Program-made: the position numbers and the translations under genes
From: Pacificoceanicola sp049341065
GTDB lineage: Bacteria; Pseudomonadota; Alphaproteobacteria; Rhodobacterales; Rhodobacteraceae
Reading direction: 5' to 3'
DNA length: 64,000 nucleotides
Assembly (NCBI RefSeq): GCF_049341065.1
Contig: NZ_JBMPIX010000005.1
Span: forward strand, 186,001 to 250,000
The notes under the pieces: model-generated
Database searches by the model: none
The model's input: only the letters and a program-made list of their open reading frames with translations
Told to the model about the DNA's origin: nothing
In this document: positions 25,530 through 32,511 of the stretch, one piece after another
Layout of the letters: the number at the start of each line of letters is the position of its first letter
Numbering within the stretch: position 1 is the first letter of the stretch

Positions 25530-27088
25530 CCGACGAAGTCACCTATGACAGGGCCGCCCAGGCCGATGTGACGCTTGGCCAATCCCGCGAGGCAAGCGCC
25601 GAAGTACCCGGAACTCCGGGGCTTGGTTGCCATTCCGGCAGTGAGTTGGAAAAGGCCGCCCGCGCCGCCGGATCAAGCGACATTCTTGACCAATATGCCC
25701 GCGACTACCCGACAGGGCCGCACGACAAACCGCAAAGCATGTGCCCCGCCTTTGGCAGTCTGCGCGTTGGCCTGCGGATGAAGCGCGTGGCCACGGTCCT
25801 GAGTGGGTCCGCCTGCTGTGTCTATGGTCTGACCTTTGTCAGCCATTTTTACGGGGCGCGGCGGTCCGTAGGCTATGTGCCGTTCAATTCGGAATCGCTG
25901 GTGACCGGCAAGCTGTTCGAAGACATTCGCGATGCGGTCCACGAACTGGCCGATCCTGATTTGTATGACGCAGTGGTGGTGACCAATCTTTGCGTGCCGA
26001 CCGCCTCTGGCGTGCCGCTTCGGTTGCTACCTGATGAGATCAACGGCGTACGGATCGTTGGAATCGACGTGCCGGGATTTGGCATCCCCACCCATGCCGA
26101 GGCCAAGGACGTTCTTGCCGGGGCAATGCTCAACTATGCCCGCAAGGAGGTCAAGGCAGGCCCGGTTCCGGCGCCCGTTGGCGGGGTTTCCGACCTTCCC
26201 ACAGTGACCTTGCTGGGCGAGATGTTCCCGGCGGATCCGGTGATGATCGGCGCGATGCTGGCCCCGATGGGGCTTGCCGCCGGGCCGGTGGTGCCATGCC
26301 GCGAATGGCGCGAACTTTACGCCGCGCTGGATTGCGGCGCGGTGGCAGCGATTCATCCGTTTTATACAGCCGCAGTGCGGGAATTTGAGGCCGCCGGGCG
26401 CAAGATCGTCGGCAGCGCGCCGGTTGGTCATGACGGCACAGCGGCTTGGCTTGCGGCGATTGGCGATGCCTTCGGGTTGTCCGCCGAGCGCGTCGCGGCC
26501 TCGCAAAACGCGTTCTTGCCCGCAATCAAGGGCGCGCTTGCGGCGGCGCCGGTCAAGGGGGTGATCACCCTGTCCGGCTATGAGGGCAGCGAATTGCTCG
26601 TCGCCCGGCTGCTGATCGAAAGCGGCGCGACGATCCCTTATGTCGGCACCGCCTGCGCCAAATCGCCATGGTCGGCGGAGGATGCTGAGTGGCTGAGGGC
26701 GCGCGGCGTCAAAGTGAAATTCCGTGCTTCGCTCGAAGATGATTGTGCCGCCATGGAAGGGGTCAAGCCTGACCTTGCCATTGGCACCACGCCGGTCGTG
26801 CAGAAGGCAAAGGCTCTGGGCATCCCGGCGCTGTACTTCACCAACCTGATTTCGGCGCGGCCCCTGATGGGTCCGGCGGGCGCGGGATCGCTGGCCGAGG
26901 TCGTGAATGCGGCAATGGCCAACAAAATCCGCATGGACAAGATGCGCGACTTCTTCGAGGGCGTCGGCGCGGGCGACACCGCCGGGATCTGGGAAGGGGC
27001 ACCGAACCTGCGCCCTGACTTCCGGGCGATGAACCAAAAGAAGATCGAGAAAAAGGCGCGCGCCGCCAAGGCGGAGCAAATGATATGA
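25526..27088 (+). CDS. bchY: Chlorophyllide a reductase subunit Y
   Basis: A 520-aa nitrogenase MoFe-like subunit that forms the catalytic heterotetramer with BchZ, reducing the C7-C8 double bond of chlorophyllide a. The N-terminal cysteines are in PGLGCHSGSELE, MCPAFGSLR and SGSACCVYGLTF, consistent with [4Fe-4S] ligation. The C-terminal part has TPVVQKAKALGIPALYFTN. It begins in the stop of the 52-aa ORF (ATGA, GGAGG upstream). Its own stop overlaps the ATG of a 24-codon ORF leading to bchZ. Confidence 0.95.
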   Translation: MTDEVTYDRAAQADVTLGQSREASAEVPGTPGLGCHSGSELEKAARAAGSSDILDQYARDYPTGPHDKPQSMCPAFGSLRVGLRMKRVATVLSGSACCVYGLTFVSHFYGARRSVGYVPFNSESLVTGKLFEDIRDAVHELADPDLYDAVVVTNLCVPTASGVPLRLLPDEINGVRIVGIDVPGFGIPTHAEAKDVLAGAMLNYARKEVKAGPVPAPVGGVSDLPTVTLLGEMFPADPVMIGAMLAPMGLAAGPVVPCREWRELYAALDCGAVAAIHPFYTAAVREFEAAGRKIVGSAPVGHDGTAAWLAAIGDAFGLSAERVAASQNAFLPAIKGALAAAPVKGVITLSGYEGSELLVARLLIESGATIPYVGTACAKSPWSAEDAEWLRARGVKVKFRASLEDDCAAMEGVKPDLAIGTTPVVQKAKALGIPALYFTNLISARPLMGPAGAGSLAEVVNAAMANKIRMDKMRDFFEGVGAGDTAGIWEGAPNLRPDFRAMNQKKIEKKARAAKAEQMI

Positions 27089-27159
27089 CTGCGCGTTTCT
27101 CTTGCCTGATGTGCCGTACAGCCAACCCCCCTTTGCGCGGGGGGCTTGCGTCATGCTGA
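27085..27159 (+). CDS. 24-codon bridging ORF between bchY and bchZ
   Basis: The ATG at 27085 overlaps the bchY stop (ATGA) and has GGAG 9 nt upstream; the stop (27157-27159) overlaps the bchZ ATG at 27153. The 24-residue product contains CLMC and is not recognisable. The ORF runs through a C6/G6 hairpin whose 3' arm is the only purine-rich stretch before bchZ. It may act as a coupling leader rather than encode a functional peptide. Confidence 0.4.
   Translation: MTARFSCLMCRTANPPLRGGLASC
27126..27144 (+). promoter_or_regulatory. Hairpin occluding the bchZ ribosome-binding region
   Basis: CCCCCC (27126-27131), a 7-nt loop and GGGGGG (27139-27144) form a strong stem. The G run lies 8 nt before the bchZ ATG and is its only Shine-Dalgarno-like sequence. 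Ribosomes translating the 24-codon ORF would melt it. Confidence 0.5.
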
Positions 27160-28625
27160 TCCAGGACCACGACCGCGCGGGCGGCTACTGGGGCGCCGTT
27201 TATGCGTTTTGTGCCGTAAAAGGCCTGCAAGTGGTGATCGACGGCCCGGTGGGTTGCGAGAACCTGCCGGTGACCTCGGTCCTGCATTACACCGATGCCC
27301 TGCCGCCGCATGAGTTGCCCATCGTGGTGACCGGCCTTGGCGAAGAGGAACTGGGCCGCGAAGGCACCGAGGGCGCGATGAAGCGCGCCTGGGGCACGCT
27401 GGACCCGGCGCTGCCTGCGGTCGTGGTGACCGGTTCGATCGCCGAGATGATCGGCGGCGGCGTCACGCCCATGGGCACGAACATTCAGCGCTTCCTACCG
27501 CGCACGATCGACGAAGACCAATGGGAAGCGGCCGACCGCGCCATGACCTGGCTCTTTACCGAGTTCGGCATGACCAAGGGCCGGATGCCAAAGGAAAAGG
27601 CCCGCGAAGAGGGCGCCAGGCCGCGCGTCAATATCCTTGGCCCGATGTATGGCACCTTCAACATGCCTTCCGATCTGGCCGAGATCCGGCGTCTGGTCGA
27701 AGGCATGGGCGCAGAGGTCAACATGGTGCTGCCTCTGGGCGCGCACCTGGCCGAAATGCGCGATCTGGTAAATGCAGATGTGAACATCGTGATGTACCGC
27801 GAATTTGGCCGGGGTCTGGCCGAGGTGCTTGGCAAGCCTTACTTGCAGGCGCCCATCGGGGTGGAAAGCACGACCTTGTTCCTGCGCAAGCTGGGCGAAA
27901 TGCTGGATCTCGATCCCGAACCCTTCATCGCGCAGGAAAAGCATTCGACGATCAAACCGGTCTGGGATCTGTGGCGCTCGGTCACGCAGGATTTCTTTGC
28001 TACGGCCAGCTTTGCCATCGTCGCGAACGAGACCTACGCCCGCGGCATCCGCAATTACCTTGAGGGGGATTTGGGCCTGCCCTGCGCCTTTGCGGTTGCG
28101 CGCTGCGCCGGCAAAAAGACGAATAACGTCGAGGTGCGCACCCGGATTGCGCAGGACCGCCCGCTGGTGGTGCTCGGCTCGATCAATGAAAAGATGTACC
28201 TGGCGGAACTCAAGGGCGGGCATGGCCCCAGCCCGGCGTTCATCCCGGCCAGCTTTCCGGGCGCCGCTATCCGGCGCGCAACCGGAACGCCGATGATGGG
28301 GTACGCTGGGGCGACCTACCTGCTGCAAGAAGTGTGCAACGGCCTCTTCGATGCGCTGTTCCACATTCTGCCCTTGGCCAGCGACATGGACGCCGTTGAT
28401 GCGACACCCACGCCCTTGCGCCGCAACGTGCCCTGGGATGCGGACGCGCAAGCTGCGCTCGACCGCTTGGTCGCCAGCCACCCGATCCTGACCCGCATTT
28501 CCGCCGCAAAATCCCTGCGTGACGCCGCCGAAGAGGCCGCCCTGCGCGCCGGAGCCGAGCGCGTCGTTCTGGAAACCGTTCAAGGGCTGTCGCCCAATAC
28601 AAGCTTTTCTCGAGAGGAGGATTGA
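27153..28625 (+). CDS. bchZ: Chlorophyllide a reductase subunit Z
   Basis: A 490-aa MoFe-like partner of BchY. The start at ATG 27153 (MLIQDHDRAGGYWGAVYAF) gives the family's usual N-terminus; an ATG at 27102 would add 17 residues. Conserved cysteine context is DGPVGCENLPVT, and further blocks are GTNIQRFLPRTIDEDQWEAA and GLPCAFAVARCAGKKTNN. It ends 2 nt before pufQ, so the puf genes can be read from the bchC and crtE promoters as well as from promoters inside bchZ. Confidence 0.95.
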   Translation: MLIQDHDRAGGYWGAVYAFCAVKGLQVVIDGPVGCENLPVTSVLHYTDALPPHELPIVVTGLGEEELGREGTEGAMKRAWGTLDPALPAVVVTGSIAEMIGGGVTPMGTNIQRFLPRTIDEDQWEAADRAMTWLFTEFGMTKGRMPKEKAREEGARPRVNILGPMYGTFNMPSDLAEIRRLVEGMGAEVNMVLPLGAHLAEMRDLVNADVNIVMYREFGRGLAEVLGKPYLQAPIGVESTTLFLRKLGEMLDLDPEPFIAQEKHSTIKPVWDLWRSVTQDFFATASFAIVANETYARGIRNYLEGDLGLPCAFAVARCAGKKTNNVEVRTRIAQDRPLVVLGSINEKMYLAELKGGHGPSPAFIPASFPGAAIRRATGTPMMGYAGATYLLQEVCNGLFDALFHILPLASDMDAVDATPTPLRRNVPWDADAQAALDRLVASHPILTRISAAKSLRDAAEEAALRAGAERVVLETVQGLSPNTSFSREED

Positions 28626-28627
28626 TC

Positions 28628-28852
28628 ATGACTGATGTCACATCCCACACGCCCAGCCGCCATGCCGCGCGGCGCAGCCGGGACACGGAATACACGGTCT
28701 ACTTCATTTTCATTTTCCTGACCGCCTTGCCCTTCGCCTGCCTCAGCTGGCTGCGCGATGCGATCCTTGGCAGATCCGGACCGCTGCCCGGTCCCCTGAC
28801 GCGGGCCCGCAAAGAGGCGGACCGGATCACCCCTTTGATATTCTCGGCCTGA
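28628..28852 (+). CDS. pufQ: PufQ, regulator of bacteriochlorophyll biosynthesis
   Basis: A 74-aa protein with one hydrophobic segment (TVYFIFIFLTALPFACLSWL, about 24-43) flanked by basic residues, as in PufQ of purple bacteria, which stimulates bacteriochlorophyll synthesis or delivery by an unclear mechanism. GAGAGGAGG precedes ATG 28628. It lies between bchZ and pufB as expected. The 136-nt leader to pufB carries two small GC hairpins. Confidence 0.88.
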   Translation: MTDVTSHTPSRHAARRSRDTEYTVYFIFIFLTALPFACLSWLRDAILGRSGPLPGPLTRARKEADRITPLIFSA

Positions 28853-28888
28853 ACCCGCACGGCACAGGATCCGAGACACGAGCTGCCT

Positions 28889-28960
28889 GCCCAACGCTGG
28901 GCGGACAGAGACCTGAGGGACCGTGAAGGCCCCACAGGACCCGGCCGCGGGGTTCGCGGC
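28889..28960 (+). promoter_or_regulatory. Structured pufQ-pufB intergenic leader
   Basis: Two stem-loops are visible: GCCCA-ACGC-TGGGC (28889-28902) and GCCGCG-GGGTT-CGCGGC (28944-28960). They sit in the 136-nt non-coding leader of pufB, the region where puf mRNA is usually processed to give stable 5' ends. The function is inferred from that position. Confidence 0.4.
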
Positions 28961-28988
28961 GTCAGCGTAGCGTTCCGGAGGAAAGTTA

Positions 28989-29138
28989 ATGGCTGATAAT
29001 ACCGACCTGTCCTTCACAGGTCTCACCGACGAGCAAGCCCAGGAACTGCATTCGGTCTACATGAGTGGTCTTTACCTCTTTGTGATCGTGGCAGTGGTCG
29101 CCCACTTGGCGACCTATATCTGGGCTCCTTGGTTTTAA
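28989..29138 (+). CDS. pufB: Light-harvesting 1 beta subunit
   Basis: A 49-aa LH1 beta polypeptide. A polar N-terminus (ADNTDLSFTGLTDEQAQELHSV-type) precedes a single membrane helix. The bacteriochlorophyll-ligating histidine (His39) is in VVAHLATYIWAPWF, with the earlier conserved His21 in ELHSVY. GGAGGAAAG precedes the ATG. Too short for routine ORF lists, but unmistakable by motif and by position before pufA. Confidence 0.97.
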   Translation: MADNTDLSFTGLTDEQAQELHSVYMSGLYLFVIVAVVAHLATYIWAPWF

Positions 29139-29147
29139 GGAAGGAAA

Positions 29148-29321
29148 ATGGACGTGTCTAAGTTTTACAAGATTTGGCTCATTTTCGATCCGCGCCGCGT
29201 GTTTGTCGCGCAAGGCGTTTTCCTGTTCCTGTTGGCCGTCATGATCCACCTGGTGGTTCTGTCGAATGGCGTCAACTGGTTCGAAAATGCCGCCGCGTCG
29301 CGCGCAGCGGCTTCTGAGTGA
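29148..29321 (+). CDS. pufA: Light-harvesting 1 alpha subunit
   Basis: A 57-aa LH1 alpha polypeptide: MDVSKFYKIWLIFDPRRVFV is the classical N-terminus, followed by a membrane helix with the pigment-ligating histidine in AVMIHLVVL, and a short C-terminal Ala/Ser tail. AAGGAA precedes the ATG, 9 nt after the pufB stop. A strong hairpin downstream separates it from pufL. Confidence 0.97.
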   Translation: MDVSKFYKIWLIFDPRRVFVAQGVFLFLLAVMIHLVVLSNGVNWFENAAASRAAASE

Positions 29322-29350
29322 CCAAGGGGGCGCAAGCCCGGTTAAACATC

Positions 29351-29378
29351 GCTGCGGGCAGGCAGGCCTGCCCGTGGC
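29351..29378 (+). promoter_or_regulatory. pufA-pufL intercistronic stem-loop
   Basis: CGGGCAGGC and GCCTGCCCG pair perfectly around AG at 29355-29374, and wobble/GC pairs extend the stem to 29351-29378 (13 bp). In Rhodobacter the hairpin at this place protects the pufBA 3' end and yields more LH1 than reaction-centre mRNA. No T-run follows, so it is a stability element rather than a terminator. Confidence 0.75.
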
Positions 29379-29452
29379 AAACCGTTTCACCAACCACGAC
29401 GACGACGGCTTGAAGTCTGAACGGGACGAGCCGCCAAACGCGGAGAACAACG

Positions 29453-30292
29453 ATGGCGTTGCTTAGCTTTGAAAGAAAGTATCGCGTCCGCGGAGGGACG
29501 CTGATCGGCGGCGAACTGTTCGATTTCTGGGTCGGCCCATTCTATGTGGGCTTTTTCGGGGTCACGACAGCCTTTTTCGCCTTGCTCGGAACCATTCTGA
29601 TTTTTTGGGGGGCGGCCCATCAGGGCACCTTCAACCCATGGCTTATCAATATCGCCCCACCTGACCTGTCTTACGGTCTGGGGCCGGCCCCACTGATGGA
29701 AGGCGGCCTTTGGCAGATCATCACGATCTGCGCGATTGGCGCCTTTTGCAGCTGGGCGCTGAGAGAGGTCGAGATCTGCCGCAAGCTGGGGATGGGCTAT
29801 CATGTGCCTTTCGCCTTCAGCTTCGCGATCCTGGCTTATGTCACACTGACGGTCTTCCGGCCGGTGCTGATGGGGGCCTGGGGACATGGTTTTCCCTACG
29901 GCATCTTCAGCCACCTCGATTGGGTAAGCAACACCGGCTACGCCTATCTGCATTTCCACTACAATCCAGCGCATATGCTGGCTGTGACGTTGTTCTTCAC
30001 GACAACGCTGGCGTTGGCGCTGCACGGCGGTCTGATCCTCTCGGCGGCAAACCCCGAGAAGGGCGAAGAGATGAAGACGCCCGACCATGAAGACACCTTC
30101 TTTCGCGATTTCATCGGCTATTCCATCGGCACGCTGGGCATCCACCGTGTCGGGTTCCTGCTGGCGATCAACGCGGTTTTCTTTAGTGCTGTCTGCATCA
30201 TCATCAGCGGCCCGGTCTGGACCAAGGGCTGGCCCGAGTGGTGGAACTGGTGGCTTGAATTGCCGATCTGGCCGTCTCAGGTGGGGATGTAA
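29453..30292 (+). CDS. pufL: Photosynthetic reaction centre L subunit
   Basis: A 279-aa five-helix membrane subunit of the type II reaction centre, binding the primary donor, accessory pigments and QA/QB with PufM. The N-terminus is MALLSFERKYRVRGGTLIGG. Pigment-ligand regions include HLDWVSNTGYAYLHFHYNPAHML, and HRVGFLLAINAVFFSAV lies in the last helix (iron/quinone-site histidines). It stops 2 nt before pufM. Confidence 0.97.
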   Translation: MALLSFERKYRVRGGTLIGGELFDFWVGPFYVGFFGVTTAFFALLGTILIFWGAAHQGTFNPWLINIAPPDLSYGLGPAPLMEGGLWQIITICAIGAFCSWALREVEICRKLGMGYHVPFAFSFAILAYVTLTVFRPVLMGAWGHGFPYGIFSHLDWVSNTGYAYLHFHYNPAHMLAVTLFFTTTLALALHGGLILSAANPEKGEEMKTPDHEDTFFRDFIGYSIGTLGIHRVGFLLAINAVFFSAVCIIISGPVWTKGWPEWWNWWLELPIWPSQVGM

Positions 30293-30294
30293 CG

Positions 30295-31278
30295 ATGATT
30301 GAATATCAGAATATTTTCACGCAAGTGCAGGTCGAAGGTCCAGCCGAATGGGGCATGGACAACGAAAACAACATGGCCGAAGAGCGGATGATCAAACCGT
30401 TCTTCAGCCGCCTGATGGGTCTGATCGGCAATGCGCAGATCGGCCCGGTGTTTCTGGGCTGGACCGGCATGGTCAGTCTGGCCACCGGCATCCTGTTTCT
30501 GAACATCGTCGGCCTGAATATGCTAGCCCAGGTCAATTACTCGATCCCCGAATTCCTGCGGCAGGGGTTCTGGCTGGCGCTTGAACCGCCCAGCCCCGGC
30601 TACGGATTGCAGATCCCGCCGCTGGACGACGGGGGTTGGTACATCATCGCCAGCTTCATGTTGCTGGTCAGTGTCTGCACATGGTGGCTGCGCAGCTATC
30701 TGCTGGCCGAGCAGCACAAGATGGGCAAACACGTGGCCTGGGCCTTTGCCAGTGCCATCTGGTTGTTCCTCGTGCTGGGTCTGTTCCGTCCGATCCTGAT
30801 GGGATCATGGAGCGAGGCGGTGCCCTACGGGATCTTCCCGCACCTTGACTGGACCACCGCCTTTTCGATCCGCTACGGGAACCTCTACTACAACCCGTTC
30901 CACTGCCTCTCGATCGTCTTCCTCTATGGCTCGGTCCTGCTGTTTGCCATGCACGGCGCAACCATTCTGGCGGTCAGCCGCTTTGGTGGCGACCGCGAGC
31001 TGGAGCAAATCGTCGACCGGGGCACCGCCTCGGAACGGGCAGCGTTGTTCTGGCGCTGGACCATGGGCTTCAACGCCACGATGGAAGGCATTCACCGCTG
31101 GGCCTGGTGGTTCGCAGTGCTCTGCCCGATCACTGGCGGCATTGGCATCCTGCTGACCGGTACGGTCGTCGACAACTGGTTCATCTGGGCACAGGAGCAC
31201 AACTTCGCGCCGATGTATGACGGCAGCTACGGCTATGAGGCCTTCGGGTCTTACGAAGCCTTCATCGGAAAGGAGTGA
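30295..31278 (+). CDS. pufM: Photosynthetic reaction centre M subunit
   Basis: A 327-aa partner of PufL. Conserved features are IFTQVQVEGPAEWGMD at the N-terminus, FPHLDWTTAFSIRYGNLYYNPFHCLSI (donor and accessory pigment ligands), HGATILAVSRFGGDRELEQI and GIHRWAWWFAVLCP (quinone/iron side). The start ATG 30295 is 2 nt after the pufL stop; the stop precedes pufC closely. Confidence 0.97.
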   Translation: MIEYQNIFTQVQVEGPAEWGMDNENNMAEERMIKPFFSRLMGLIGNAQIGPVFLGWTGMVSLATGILFLNIVGLNMLAQVNYSIPEFLRQGFWLALEPPSPGYGLQIPPLDDGGWYIIASFMLLVSVCTWWLRSYLLAEQHKMGKHVAWAFASAIWLFLVLGLFRPILMGSWSEAVPYGIFPHLDWTTAFSIRYGNLYYNPFHCLSIVFLYGSVLLFAMHGATILAVSRFGGDRELEQIVDRGTASERAALFWRWTMGFNATMEGIHRWAWWFAVLCPITGGIGILLTGTVVDNWFIWAQEHNFAPMYDGSYGYEAFGSYEAFIGKE

Positions 31279-31283
31279 GACCC

Positions 31284-32405
31284 ATGTTTCCCAAGTGGTT
31301 TGACAAATGGAATCGCGATAACCCGGTGAATGTCGAATTGCCCGCCATTGTGGTAGGGGTGGTTGGATCTGCGGTGATCGCGGTGGTGGCTCTGGTGGTC
31401 TTGGGTCAGCCCTTTGCCACGGACAGCCTGCAATCAGGACCGCGCGGCACCGGCATGTCGGTGCCCGAGTTCAAATCGGATCTGGCAACGCCCGATCCGA
31501 CCATTGCCCTGATGATCGAGGACGGCCCCTATGTCCCCGAAGCGGGTGAAGAGCTTGCCAAGGATCTCTACCAGAATGTGCAAGTTCTGGGTGAACTGAC
31601 CGATGCCAACTTCAACCGACTGATGGCGGCGATGACCCGGTGGGTCGCGCCCGAGGCCGGATGCGCCTATTGCCACGGTGACGGCGATCTTGAGACTTAT
31701 GGCGAGGACACCCTTTATACCAAGGTCGTCGCCCGCCGGATGATCCAGATGACCCAGAACATCAACGCGAACTGGGATGGCCACGTCAACGCCAACAAGA
31801 CGGTGGGCGTGACCTGCTTCACCTGTCACCGCGGTCAGAACGTGCCAAGCGACATCTGGTTCCAGATGGGCGAGGTCAACAAATCCGCCTCGGGCTGGGC
31901 GGCCCAGCAGAACCGGGTGACGCCGTTGACCCAATATACCTCGCTGCCGACAGATGCACTTGAAGCCTATCTTCTGAATGGCGAGATTATCGCGGTCCAC
32001 GATCTTGAAAGCCGCGTTCCGGGCATTCCGGGCAAAGACGATTACCCCGGCATTCAAAACGCCGAGCGGACCTTTTCGCTGATGAACTACGTGGCCAATT
32101 CGCTGGGGGTGAACTGTACCTTCTGCCACAACACGCGCGCCTTCTATGACGGCAGCCAAGTCACCCCGCAGTGGGGCACCGAAGCCCTTGGCATCCAGAT
32201 GGTGCTTGAGATGAACAACGACTATCTCGTTCCGCTCAAGGATACCTTTCCCGAAAACCGGCTTGGCCCGGTGATGGGCGATGCACCCAAAGCCGCCTGC
32301 AAGACATGCCACAAAGGGTATCAGCAGCCGCTGCAAGGCACCAACGTCATCAACGACTGGCCGGAACTGGCCACGACGTCAGGCGCGCCGGACTACGGTC
32401 AATAA
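31284..32405 (+). CDS. pufC: Reaction-centre-bound tetrahaem cytochrome c
   Basis: A 373-aa cytochrome subunit that re-reduces the oxidised primary donor from the periplasmic side. Four CxxCH haem sites are visible: CAYCH, CFTCH, CTFCH and CKTCH, with methionine ligands in MMAAM/MIQMTQN-like helices. One N-terminal hydrophobic helix (about 16-38) anchors it; no lipobox is seen. ATG 31284 follows AAGGAG; GTG 31275, overlapping the pufM stop, is less likely. The presence of pufC and the absence of pufX differ from Rhodobacter sphaeroides. Confidence 0.95.
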   Translation: MFPKWFDKWNRDNPVNVELPAIVVGVVGSAVIAVVALVVLGQPFATDSLQSGPRGTGMSVPEFKSDLATPDPTIALMIEDGPYVPEAGEELAKDLYQNVQVLGELTDANFNRLMAAMTRWVAPEAGCAYCHGDGDLETYGEDTLYTKVVARRMIQMTQNINANWDGHVNANKTVGVTCFTCHRGQNVPSDIWFQMGEVNKSASGWAAQQNRVTPLTQYTSLPTDALEAYLLNGEIIAVHDLESRVPGIPGKDDYPGIQNAERTFSLMNYVANSLGVNCTFCHNTRAFYDGSQVTPQWGTEALGIQMVLEMNNDYLVPLKDTFPENRLGPVMGDAPKAACKTCHKGYQQPLQGTNVINDWPELATTSGAPDYGQ

Positions 32406-32412
32406 GGCCTCT

Positions 32413-32441
32413 GCCGGCGGCGCACCGGATGCGCCGCCGGC
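32413..32441 (+). terminator. 12-bp GC hairpin after pufC
   Basis: GCCGGCGGCGCA and TGCGCCGCCGGC pair without mismatch around a CCGGA loop, 8 nt after the pufC stop. No U-tract follows, so it could end puf mRNA decay, act as a partial terminator or insulate dxs. Confidence 0.55.
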
Positions 32442-32511
32442 ACCAAATCGCGCCGTTCGCGCCCCGCTATGCGCGGGCGACGCCATATCCACCCCGCGGG
32501 AGGAGAGCGCG

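Noticed and set aside
32281..32511. N-terminal extension of dxs to 32281
   Set aside because: It overlaps pufC and the 12-bp hairpin; ATG 32512 follows GGGAGGAG and starts the family-typical sequence.
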